This document shows positions 24,350 through 35,900 of a stretch of DNA of 64,000 bases, in pieces; the stretch's first letter is position 1; each line of letters begins with the position of its first letter. This DNA is from Erythrocercus mccallii (Eukaryota > Chordata > Aves > Passeriformes > Dicruridae). Position numbers and translations under genes: made by a program. The notes under the pieces are model-generated. The model saw only the letters and a list, made by a program, of their open reading frames with translations, was not told where the DNA came from and did no database searches. The stretch covers positions 192,712-256,711 of the forward strand of contig VZRG01000746.1 in assembly GCA_013397435.1 (NCBI GenBank), written 5' to 3'.

Positions 24350-24795
24350 TGTAGTGGTTTGACACCAGCCACAAATTAAACTCCCCCGTTCTTCCTGACA
24401 AAGGCAGAGACTATGGCTTGAGATCACAATTCAGTGAAAGCGAACAGCACTGGAATAAGAAATGCACAGTTATAGCAGCAATATTAATTTAAAAAGTATA
24501 TGAGAAGGTGCATTATTCACAAAAACAGGTGTTCACCACCTCCATTCTCCATTCTCTTCACCACTATGGGTCTGTGGCAGCCGGGATAAAGACAAGATGG
24601 CAGGTACTCCCCACAGTTTGATCTCCCTGTCCAGCAGGCCTGAGATGATGGAAAACAATGACAGACCCTGAAAGCAAGATCATTAACATTGTGCCATGCC
24701 ACTACTTTGTTCCCTGTGGCTGTTTCCCACCCCAGTACCGCTGCTTTTGCCCTTTTCACTCTGCTCTCCTAGTATGGAATAAAAGAAGTTCCTAG
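24350..24795 (-). repeat. 5' LTR of the minus-strand ERV (approximate)
   Basis: The plus strand starts TGTAGTGGTTTGACACCAGC, i.e. the LTR ends ...CCACTACA on the minus strand, directly before the primer-binding site. The right end is approximate, because similarity to the other LTR fades after the CACTACTTTGTTC block near 24700. Confidence 0.6.
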
Positions 24796-27700
24796 TAGCT
24801 AATGTGCTGGTTAAGCAGGTAGGATAGTTCAAAAATTTGGAATTTGAGTTGCTGAATTCTTGTACCACAGGAAAGTGTTTGTGATTTTTTATTGGGGAAC
24901 GAAAAAAAACCCCAACAGTAACAAACTAAAACCAGCATACTTTTATTCTCCCCATTATTTAGGAGATAGCTTAACACTAAAATTGCCTTTGGGAAGGCAT
25001 GTGCAGAAGACTTGCACAGAATGATCCTTTCTGCTCCTATAATAAGGGTAAGGGACTCAGAAGAATAGACTAACGTGCTGAATAACATGCTTCATCCAAC
25101 TTGTTAGCGCTGGAATAAACTATACTACTACTTCATCTGAAACATGTACCAGTAGCTCTGAGCTGATTCATGGAAATCACAATTACGTACCAAGGAATTT
25201 AGTTGATGCATTTCAGTTTAGAAGGATTCCTTCCCAAGAACATTCTTGTGGAAGTGCTGGTTCCTCCCCTGAGCAGCTAGCAGTGGAAGTTTTCAGCGAG
25301 TTGCATACAGAAGTGTTTTAGATAGCAAAGTAAAAATGTTGATGCCCACCAGGTGGTGCCAGAAGGCCTAATCACTGATGGCTTTGACAGCCGGAACAGA
25401 CCTGAGAAGGTGGGAGCCTGCCACTCTCTCAGAAATTGTATCATCTGAATACAAGCACCGCATGCTATTACTTTTCCTCTCCCTCCAAACTTCTCTACCC
25501 CTAAAGCATTTCCTCAGCAAATACTTCCTTCTGTGTTCATAGAACAAAAAAATTAAATATGCTGGTTAGGAATGAGGCACTTAGAACTGTGGGCTTGGTG
25601 TCAGCATTAATTATCACTGTTTTTTGCAGCTAACATCTCTTTTCAGTGGATAGTAGAGCCATCAAGCTTTCATAAAAATGCTGTAAACAACATTGTGCCA
25701 TGTGTTGCAGTGAAATGCATGCAATTTTATGGAAATACAGACATGAATGTTAACTAAAATTTAAGCTAGAGAATTATTTTAGGTGGTTACACTTATTTTC
25801 CTGGAGTTGAAAGCTCATAAAAACATTTTAATGTTTGTAAACAACTAAGTTTGTAGAGAGGGTTAAGATACTTCACAGTGAAAACTGAACTCTGTGCATA
25901 TTGGTTTTTCCATAATTTCCCTTTATACTGCAAAAAATTTTTTTTCATGACTTTATTTGTTTATGTCATGTCTCTGCTTATTTTGATAGTATGATTCCAC
26001 TGTTCTCAAACAGAACTGGTGTGCTTGACAATTTGTAATGCTAGTGTTTTTAATATAAGACTTAATAGTCTCTGAAACACTCCTCAATAATTAGACTACT
26101 ATCAGACAAAATAGTCTTCTAATTTCCACATTTTTTCCTAAAGTATACTTCTGTGCAGAAAGGCTTGATGAGCAGCACAGCTGGGCTGGTGAGTAGCTCA
26201 CAAGTCAAAGCAGTGTCTGTCTTTTAAGCGCTATCTGCAGCTGCACCGATCATGACCCGCTGGGTGTTGGGGAAATGGGTATCTCACAAGTAGGCAGTGG
26301 CATTTTTCCTGGGATAGTTACTGGCAGTCTGTAAAGTCTAGTCTAACTTGCTTTGGTTGTGTCACTTTGTATCCAGAAAACCTCAACTTAGCTGGATTTG
26401 CTGTATCTGCCACTTTCAACAGAATGACTTTGAAAAGTTGATTGTTTCATAGGTCATCTTCCATATAGCCAAACAAGGAGTATCTGCTCTTTCTTAGTCA
26501 AACAGCTTATTGCGTCAGAAGTATGTTTTGGTTCTATGTTTCCTACCTTTATGTGAATCATTATTGAGACTTGCAGTAAAAGTTTTCATTTTATGAGTTA
26601 ATTTTCTTTTCTTGGTGATTTTCCATATTAGGAAATCAAGATATTTGTATGTTGGCATTAGGTCTGATATTTTGTCATTTATCGCATTTGAGATCCCTAA
26701 GTTTTACAGGATTTGGTGTATTTCTAATCAAATAAGTAAGACTTATATATTCTTAAAAATTCAAAGTGCTCAGGTTTTATGCCTGCTATCTTCAGAACTG
26801 TCACTGTGCAACTGACACGTAAATTAAATTTGGAATGCTAGTGTTAGGAAAGCACAAGTTTAATCTTCAATGAGGCTTTGAAATGGCAACAGTTACTGGC
26901 TTAGTTTTTAGGAAATCAGTTTAAAAGTTGGATCTAGTTTTAACTTCAGTAGCCTTGTGTCCATCCATGGGTTCAGAGAGCATAATTAAGCACTTACATT
27001 AAGTGCTAGCAAGTGAATTGTGACTTTGAAAGGATGAGGAATAAACTTTCTGTCTCTGAAGCATGATTTAAAATTTGCAGCATAGTAATGATTGGGGATA
27101 TTCTATTACAAAAAAACCTTTTAATTAAATAGAGAACCATATCTTTTTTGGTGGTTTAGTTATTTTTCTACACATAACTGCAGAAGGCAGTGCCATCAAA
27201 ATATCTAGTACTTTATATTTTTACTGTGAATTGGAAATCTTTTGAGGAGGAAGTGTGTACCAAATAACTCCCTTGAATAACAGTTCAACCTCTTACTGTA
27301 GAAGGGTTTATTATTTTCTAACACATTTTGTGAATTTGTGGAGATGGTGATGGCGATTTGGTTTGTGTTTTGGATGGTTTTTTTTTTTTAGTTTTGTGGT
27401 GTTTTTTAGATCAGAAGATACAATAAGATTCCGTTCATTACTCAACCAATAGTTTTTCTGGAGGAAAATAGTTGATGTCTTTTATGTTTATGCAGTACCT
27501 CTGAGACTGAGTATGGTAGTATATCACAGCAGTGCTACAAATTTAAAATTGGTTTTTCATAATCTGTGATGCTTCTATATTAATGTGTTTTAATCCAAAG
27601 GAGAATACATCTGAGTTCAGTAGAAAAAATTATCTTTATGTTGTGTTTCCAGTAAAGTAGTTAAGCAAGCGAATTGCTTCCTATTAGAATATTGTTGAAT

Positions 27701-28347
27701 ATTGTTGCCATGGTATAATTTAGCATTGTTGGGTATACACTGGTAGATTTCGGGATGAGATGAAATGTGGAAAACCTAGTAAGTTTCTGTAAGTAATTTT
27801 TTAAGTTCACAACTTCTTACAAATTCTGGACTGTGAATGTCTTAAATTAGTTCTTTCTAAAAACTGCAGATTATTCCCTACCGATTTTTCCTAGGTGTAT
27901 TGCTCTTTGTTGCTGTATTGTTCCAAGAAGTTAATGGGTACAATTCTTGAAAGAAATTGTGTTAGAGTAAATGCATTTTTCTGTGTAACAGTTTTACATA
28001 CCTCAAAGTGTGTCACCTTTGTAAGGTGATAAGTAAGGCACAAGCTTATTATATGTTTTATCCCTCATCTGGATCACTAATTAGAGGCATTCATCTGGTT
28101 TTAACCCTTGGTATGAAAATTGACAGCAGTTTCCAAAACTGAAGTAAAAGACTGGAAGATAGTGCTGACTCACAGATTAGCAGTTAAGGAAATTATGTGA
28201 TCTCACTTGCCTTGTTTGTGGGCAACACTGAAGTAGTGAATTCTTATGCATAAATGTTTCTGGCCCAAAAACGTTACTGTGAAATAAGTGAGCCTGTAAT
28301 GCTTTATGTTTTTTTCACACGGTCAAAAATTTTTGTAATTAAATCCT
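24796..28347. other. Non-coding AT-rich stretch
   Basis: No ORF, exon or retroelement is recognised. One CTCF-like motif is noted at 25346. Composition is uniform, with T-rich runs. Confidence 0.6.
25346..25359 (+). promoter_or_regulatory. CTCF-like core motif
   Basis: CCACCAGGTGGTGC matches 13 of 14 positions of CCASYAGRKGGCRS. It sits in non-repetitive sequence 4.6 kb upstream of the SPIN1 first coding exon. Occupancy is unknown, and a single motif in 64 kb can occur by chance. Confidence 0.35.
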
Positions 28348-29089
28348 TGTTATAGATGAGTCGCCAATCCAATTAATATCAAAAGAATTTTATTATTTAC
28401 AAAATAATTTCAGAAAAAGAAAAACCGCGAACCAAACCGACAGAGTGCCGGGCCTAGGAGACCGACACTGGAGGAACAGAGAAAAACATCTATCTGACCT
28501 ACCCCTCTCTGTCCACACATCACCTCTCAACAGTCCAGTTTTTATACCCTTTTTGGTAGTCCCTGGCTAGGGCTTACAATAGAAAGACAAAGTTCTGTTG
28601 TAGTGTAGATGTATTCTTGATTGACCAGTGTTGGTCTCCATTTGGCTGAAAGAGTTTTCTAGTCCTGCTGAAAAGTAGATGGTTCTTATCTCCGGTCTGA
28701 CTGAAAGGGGGTGTGGATGATTCTTGATGGACTGAGATTGGTCTCTGGTCCGGCCTTTAGTTCTGCTGGAGAGGTGTGTAGTGTCGTTGGAAAGAGTCCT
28801 TTGGGAGGGGTGCTTCATCCATTGATAGAATCAGGTGGCCTCTTATCAGGTTCCCGGTTATCAGCAGTGGAGAATGGGGATGAATAGAGAGTCCTTGGCC
28901 ACGGCCATCTGAGGAGGCTGTGGTTTTCTCACCCAGCTTTTGAATGCTAATGAAGGACCCCTCCCAGGTTTCGAGGTTTCCCTCGAGACGGCTGTTTTAG
29001 ACGGCTTACAGGAGAAACATTTTACTAAATTAACTATATAAAGTATAAAATATTCCAGCACAAATTAGTCTTAACACTTAGCTATAACA
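28348..29089 (-). mobile_element. Solo LTR with perfect 5-bp target duplication
   Basis: Ends are inverted repeats, TGTTATAG at 28348 and CTATAACA ending at 29089. Both sides carry ATCCT (28343-28347 and 29090-29094), a perfect 5-bp target duplication. On the minus strand there is a TATAAAA box (plus-strand TTTTATA near 28541-28547) and an AATAAA-type signal near 28390, in the order expected of U3-R-U5. It is 742 bp long, with no internal region. The clean ends and duplication suggest a comparatively young solo LTR left by recombination. The 5-bp duplication is more typical of ERVL-like or some class I elements than of 6-bp alpha/betaretrovirus-like elements. Confidence 0.88.
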
Positions 29090-29094
29090 ATCCT

Positions 29095-29736
29095 GAAGTG
29101 TATTAAAAAGTTGTCCTCAGTTACCTCCCCCCTTATCTAGAGGAATGTGATGACTAATGCTTTAGGAATTTGATGATCTTAGGTGGAGTTGCCAGAAACT
29201 TAAACAGATCTGTGAATCATCGGATCTATGAACTATCGACCTACTCAGTAAATTGCTGGCATGAGCAGTTGTTGCAGTGAAATCAGTCAGTGTTTTTAAA
29301 ACCTGTGTTGCACTTTTTTTCAACTGACTTTTAAATTTCTGTGAAGCAAAGTTATTCTGCTATGTGAGTGGGAGCATGTTATTTCTAACGATGGAAAGAG
29401 TTGGTTGGTGCTTTAACGTGGTAAAGGTAGTACAGTTTCTTCTCAGGTAGTAGCCATACTTGCCTGTGTTTAGCTCAATTGTTTTTAAGAAGCTTTCCTT
29501 TCTCTGTGTAATTGACATGGTGATGTGGAACTTTACTGTGACTAGGAGATAAACGTAGCAGCCCTTGTATTTGTTTGGCCATATATGTCCTGTGTTGCTG
29601 AAAGTTTTCAGAATAACAGAATGTGAAGGAATATCCTATAGCGTATGAAAACAAGCATTAAAGTGAGACATGGTTAAGATAGAATAACTTTGTTTCAAAA
29701 TCAAGCTACTTATACTTCACCTGTTTTGTTTTTCAG
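29095..29736. other. Intron upstream of SPIN1 first coding exon
   Basis: AT-rich, ending in the polypyrimidine tract TTGTTTTTCAG before 29737. Nothing else is recognised. Confidence 0.6.
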
Positions 29737-29913
29737 AGTACTGTAATTGAAAGTGCATCTTCTACATTAGAGGAAGGAAAGGTTCTTGATTGAATAGTGG
29801 ATTAGTAAGTGGTTATCTCATCCTAAGACTAAAAAGAAGATATCCTGGACATTGGAAAGAACTGGATTTTCACCCTAGTCCAGCAGCTTTGCTGCTCACT
29901 TAAACACAGATGA
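29737..29913 (+). other. SPIN1: SPIN1 5' untranslated part of the first coding exon
   Basis: A pyrimidine-rich tract ending in TTTTTCAG (AG at 29735-29736) is the best acceptor upstream of the start codon, so the exon probably runs 29737-29965. No ATG occurs between 29737 and 29909, which fits a 5' UTR. The upstream leader exon must come from further 5' and is not assigned here. Confidence 0.7.
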
Positions 29914-29960
29914 ATGAAGACCCCATTTGGAAAATCACCAGGTCAGCGGTCCAGAGCTGA
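29910..29960 (+). other. Overlapping upstream ORF at the SPIN1 start
   Basis: An ATG at 29910 lies 4 bases before the SPIN1 ATG, in a different frame (ATGAATG). It reads 16 codons and stops at TGA 29958-29960, inside the SPIN1 coding region. It is the only upstream ATG in this exon, and both ATGs have weak context. A scanning ribosome that used it would terminate past the true start, so it could lower SPIN1 output. Nothing shows that the peptide itself is functional. Confidence 0.6.
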
Positions 29961-29965
29961 TGCAG
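29914..29965 (+). CDS. SPIN1: SPIN1 first coding exon, coding part (codons 1-17 and 1 base of 18)
   Basis: This part encodes MKTPFGKSPGQRSRADA and the first base of Gly18. The donor GTGAGG follows at 29966. The start was chosen because this ATG opens the conserved spindlin N-terminus. Its context is weak (T at -3, A at +4), and a second ATG lies 4 bases upstream in another frame. The intron that follows (29966-37785) is phase 1 and 7.8 kb long. Confidence 0.95.
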
Positions 29966-32900
29966 GTGAGGTGTTCTTTCTTGATGGTTTTCTTTGCCTT
30001 TAATTGATAAAAAGTGTTCTTACTTTATTACTTTCAAAATATGTTAGTGATTGTCTGCAGATGTTAATGATTTTAGATGCCATCATTTACTTTTATTCTA
30101 GAAGGTCATGGCTTGAAAAGACAAACGTAAATTTAGCAGTACAGATCTGACCTTCCTATTTTGTGTTGTGTCAGAAGTTATAAACTTGTGTCAGAAAGCA
30201 ATGTATTTTTTATCCCCAACCATTGTGAATTGTAGCTTTTATGAAATTCTCAGGAAACCAACTGACAAGTATAATTGGGAAAGCTCAGTGAACTTTTAAA
30301 ATACCTAAGCAATAGACCATTTGGGTGCTTCCAAGTACACATTTGATTCATTGAAAACTGAAACTGATACTGGAGGATTTCTCAGTAATCTTTCGGAAAC
30401 TTTAAAACATATATTTTACCTGAGACTGTGTTAAGATTTGCTGTCATTTATTTGAAACATGTACTGATTCCAAAAGTAATAGTTACCTTTAAAGTAACTG
30501 CTACAGGTTTCAAAGGAGAGATCCAGTGCAAAGTCTTGAACACTTGGTTCAGAGACCAAATAGAGCAAGTGATGAGAGGAGCTCCTCAGGTGTCAGAATT
30601 GGGAGCAGCATAGTTTAACATCTTATTCATTGGTGGGGGAGGTGGGATTGGGTACATTCTCAGCAGGTTTACTGAGGACACCAAGCTGTGTGTTGCAGTC
30701 AGCGTGCTGGAGGGAAGCCATCCAGAGGAACCTGGGCAGGATTGAGAGGTGGACCACTGCATGCCTTGCAACATTCAACAAAGCTAGGTGCCAGGCACTT
30801 GCGTCTGCGTTGGGGCAGTTACAAGCACAAATACATCCTGGACAGACGGTGGTCTGAGGGCAGGCTCAACAAGAAGGACTCAGGGGTGCTGGCAGATGAG
30901 AAGCTCAGCATGACCCATTAGGATATACTCACAGCCACAATGGCCTCTCACATCCTGGGCTGCACCAAAAGCGACATTACCAACAGACGGAGAGGTCTTA
31001 CTGCCTCTCTATAGTTCACTCCAGTGAGACACCACCTGATGCACTGCATCCCACAGCTCTGGGGCCCTTAATGTAAGAATGATGTGGACTAGTTAAAGTG
31101 AGTCTAGAGGAGGGCCATGAAGATAATTTGAGGCCTGGAGCACCTCTCTTACAAGGACAGGTTTCAAGAGCTGTGGTTGTTCAGCCTGGAGAGAGAAGGC
31201 ACCAGGGTGGCCTAATTATGACCGGCTGGTACATGAAGGGGACTTTGAAGAAGGCTGAAGAAGAGCTATTTACAAGCTCATGTAATGACAGTACAAAGGG
31301 AAATGGCTTCAAACTGAAAGAGAGTAGGCCAGAGGATGGCCATGAGTGACCAAAGGGCTGGAGCTCCTCTCTAGAGAAAAGGCTGAGAGTTGTGGTTGTT
31401 CAGCCTGGAGAAGAGGAGGCTCCAGGGAGTGCAACCTTTTTGTTTTTAAGTGGAACTTAAGAGAACAACAGAGAAGGACTATTTGCCAAAGCCTTTAGTG
31501 ACAGTACGTGGAGTAGTTGCTTTAAACAGAGAGTACAGTTAGGAATTTTTTTACAATGAGTGTGGTGAAACACAGGAACAGTTTACTGAAATGTGACTCC
31601 TCGTTGGAAATGTTTAAGGTTATGTTTAAAGGGATATTAAGCAATTTGATCTAGTGAAAAGTCCCTTCCCCCATCATAGAACTCAATCAGGTAACCTAGA
31701 ACAGCTGTAAAAGAAAAAAGAGTTGTACTTAAAAAAGTAACTTTTAAATCAGATTTGCTGAGCTTTACAACATGGATACAAATATCTTATTGCCTGCCAT
31801 TTTTAAAGGTGGTTCCCACTTGCCAACAAACTTTATGAACAGCACATAGTGTCCCAGAATAGCTACATTTTAAGTAGAAATTAGGAGTTTTAAGTCTTGC
31901 CTATAAAATAGCTTTCATCTGGGATTGGATAATAAAGCACTAATATAGTCTTAATCACAAGGAAAAATTAATAAAAAAAGATACAGTGAAAGACTGGAAA
32001 TAGTCTATTTTATATTTGATGTGTTTGTTGTGTAAAATAATAAAATTGCTGGACTCTAGGAGACTTTCGGATCATGTACAGGTTGCAAAAAACAGTCTGG
32101 AAGTGGAGATAAACCCGTGGTAGTGTCAGGTATTCATATAGGGCAAAATTTAATGCATTAACAAAACATTTTTCAACAGACTTTGATTTCATCCTGTCCT
32201 AGAGACTTATCAATCAGTGTCACTACAGGTTGCATCTTTGACAAAGCTAATTTTCAGCTGTCCTGTCTGTCTGCTTAGGAAGGAAATGCTTTTTATGTGT
32301 TGTAAAATAGATGTAAAGGAAGAAGTACATGTAATTTATAATATCTAGGTGTTTGAAATCTCTCTCTTTGGGAAACACACTTTGTACATAGTTACTTTTT
32401 GAGAAACAAAGGGTAGGATTGAAGGTAGAGAAAAGACGGTAGGTGTTTAATTTTTACACAAAAGTAGAGTACATGGCTACAGAGTCTAGGAGTTTGTCAA
32501 AGTACAGAGCTGCTTTCCATGGTATAGTTTCCGTAAATCAGACAGGTGCTCTTGGCAGTGTGCCTGCCGATCTCTCTAATCAGTGTATCGCTGTCCCAAG
32601 TATAGGAGAAATACAGCCTTTTTAAAAAAAATTAATACACATTATAATTAATTGTAAAATAAGATGTGATTACCCTGCATTAACACAATTGACCCTTTTA
32701 AATCTAATGACTACCTGTTTAGTGCCATATAAGTGAAAGGCATGGCCCTCTGGAGTCTTTCTTAGCAGCATTCTCCCCGAGATACAGAATCCTACCAAAC
32801 TGCATGATGGTCAGGAGCAATTGTAAAACCTTTACTGGATGGTTTGAAAACATAAAAGTACTCTCTTAGTAAAGAAAACTTTTAACACATGTGTGAGCAT

Positions 32901-35900
32901 TTAACTGTTGAGTCATATATATGTAGTTTTTTCACCCATAAAAGCAAGTGTAAAAGTTTATGAACTAAGAAAAGAGATCATGGATGTGAACTGCTTAGAA
33001 TTGAAGTGAAATCTTTTCTGCAATTAGAACCTGGTTTATGTCTGTACTTCTGACCTACTTCAATTAGAAGATGTTCCTTCTTCAAACTCTTTGAAGTTGA
33101 GGTTGAGCAATATTAGGTGTGAATCAGCACACTGAATTGTTTCTTAGGGCCCTGAAAGTAATTCTGAAATAGTCTGCAGATATAAAGTGGAATTACTGCT
33201 GTTTCCACAGATGATTCTGGAATAAAACTTAAAAGCATCTGGGTTTTTGCTGCTTTTTATAAACATAGGAGATATTCAGAGAAGTAAAATATGGTTGGTG
33301 TTTTCTGAAGAAACTGTCTGATTTTCATGGATTGCATAGAGGGTACCAACTCATGTCACAATAGCAAAACATTGCCAGTAGCTTTCTCCTGTCCTTCTTC
33401 TTATTCTCCTATCGCCCCAGCTATAAGACATGATAAGACATGTATATTTCCCTTGAAGCCAACATCCTGTAGAAATATTCAGAAACATGATTTCTGGTTT
33501 TGCTGTTGAATTTTAAGGGTTTACTATAAGGAGCAGAATTAATGAGTCTCAGAAAACACAAGTATGACCAGTATGACAAAACGCCATATGACAATTGAAA
33601 ACTTAATTCTGTTGCTCCTGCCTGGAAGCTGGAGGTTGTGGTCACTTTCTATTACAAAAAATATATTTCTGTGCTCTTAGTAATAAAAAAATAAAATCGT
33701 TTGAAATGAAAGAGACCTTTTAAAGGTCATCTTCTCCAACTCAACGGGGGCATCTTCAATTAGATCAGGTTGCTCTGTGCCCGGTAGAGCCCGGACTTGG
33801 ACTTAGACATTTCCAGGGATGGGACAACCACCTCCGCTGGGCAACCTGTGCTAGTATTTCACTCAATTTAAAAATCTGTTTTCTTACATCTGATCTTCTC
33901 CATTTAAAAATCATTACCCTGTGTCCTATCACAACCGGTCCTCCTAAAAAGTCTGTACCCATCTTTCTTACAGGTCCCCTTTACATACTGGAAGGCTTCA
34001 ATGATGTCTCAGAGCTTTCTCTTCTCCAGGCCAAACAATCCCAACTCTTGCCTTTATTAATGCAGGAGGTGCTCCAGCCCTCCAGTCATCTTCATGGCTT
34101 TCCTGTGACCTCATTCCAGCAGGTCTGTTCAGTGCTGGGACCCCAGAGCTGGATGCAGGGTTCCAGGTGGGGTCTCACCAGAGCAGAGCAGAGGGGCAGA
34201 ATTCCCTCTGTCCCCTGCTGCCCACACTGCTTTGGATACAGCCCAGGACATGTTTGGCTTTCCGGGCTGGGAGTGCTTATGGCTGGGTCATGTCCAACTG
34301 CTCCATTCTTACGGGCCAGGAAAGATTCAGGGGGCAGATAATTCTGATTTTGACCTTCTTACTAGAATATGTTAAACATAAGGATTCTGTGTTGTTCTGT
34401 CCCCATGTCCAGAGCTGCTGTAGAGGACAGAGACTCTTGTTGCAGTTTCTACAGGTAGCCAAGAAGTTCAATAGTGTAACTTGATACATCCTTAAAAGGA
34501 GTTTACATCTCCTTGAGACCTGTCTGAACTCAGATGATGCAGATTAGGAGGACAAATTGTGGCAAATCAGCATCTGGTTGGTACAAGGGTGTGTTTAACT
34601 TAGGATCTTCAAGTACTTGCTATTGATATTTTTGTTAAACATCTAAATGCCATTACTTCATGTATTAAACCAGGAGCTGTCTTAAAATACTGCCTGACTT
34701 AAGATGATGAGTAATACTTAGTTGTCTGTGTTGTCTTTGGTATAGAGCTCATTACATCAGTGAACAAGTTGAATCTTATCAAAAATACATATTGCAAATG
34801 CTATAGTAAATCTTCCTTTTGTATCAGTCTAGTGTTTCTGTTCTTGACTTTGGAAGATAAATGCTTCCTACCTCCCTTCTTACTCACAAGTCCCAGAGTC
34901 TTTGAAAGGTGGACAGAAAGCAAATTCTTGTGCTGCATTGTTCTGTTATTTTGTTGTGTTTTTACTAGAGCTACTTTAGCCAAAATCTTACTTTTCTCTC
35001 ATTAGCTGGAAATGTAAAATGTAAAGTACATACATTCATCTGATGATGATGAAGTTACTCAATTTTTTAAGAACAGTTCTTGGATTTTAAGAAATTACTT
35101 TTTTTAAAATAAAACACCACCATATTTTTAATAAAATGTTGTTTATAATATTATATATTAATAGAACACAGCCACCTCCTATACAGAGAGGTGACTGAAA
35201 TTATGCTGAGAAGGCTTTTTCAGGTTGTAATAAAGTTCTAAAGTCTTATGGGTTTCTAATCAAACTTTTTGTGATGCTGCTTTTGTTTTTCCAGCTAAAT
35301 TTTTACAAATACTCAGCTTAATCATTTGGTTTTGTAACAGTCAAAAATTGCAAATAGGATCTCCAGTAATTGACAGATAAGGCCTAATTTTTAAAAATTA
35401 GGAACATTTCAGATATCATTATTTTTGGAAATGCAGATTCCTGATGATCTGATGCAAGCTTGAATATACTAAACATAAGATTATTTTAATTATTAATTAA
35501 TTATATTAATTCTGCCATTTCTGTAACTTTGTGTATGCCCACTTAAATGTTTCATACAAAAATGGAAATAGTAAAATACTTATGAAGACTTTGAATGTTA
35601 TTGGTACTGTCAATGCTTGACTCCTGTGTGATTCTCTTCAATATGTGTATAATTCCAGATATGCTGGGAACATGCACATAGTGTAAATTTAAAAGAATTG
35701 GTTTGTTTCTCTGTAAGTGTTACACATGGTTCAGTCCAGCAATGTGACCAGATTATTTTAGATATGACAAACAAGAAGCAAAAAATCCAAAACAGCCCAA
35801 AAAAAGCTATTGTGAACAAATTTTAACTCCATACTATTCAAAAACAGTGTAGTGAGGAAGACAGGGAGAATCAGGATCAAGCCAGATATCTTCTGGCCAT

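Larger units (their letters stand above)
21061..24795 (-). mobile_element. Degraded endogenous retrovirus, minus orientation
   Basis: Direct repeats at about 21061-21540 and 24350-24790 are diverged LTRs. Shared blocks include CACCAGC near the left edges, AATAAGAAACACACAGTAAT / AATAAGAAATGCACAGTTAT, CACAAGATGG-type sequence and AAAGCAAGA(C)CATCCAT / AAAGCAAGATCATTAAC. On the minus strand the 24.35-kb LTR ends AACCACTACA and is followed after 5 bases by a tRNA-Lys-like primer-binding site. The interior keeps gag-like fragments with many stops. pol and env are not visible, so the provirus is internally deleted as well as broken. A younger LTR is nested at 22788-23280. Confidence 0.65.

Noticed and set aside
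35480..35515. AT-only palindromic stretch (TTAATTATTAATTAATTATA)
   Set aside because: Self-complementarity expected from AT composition alone.
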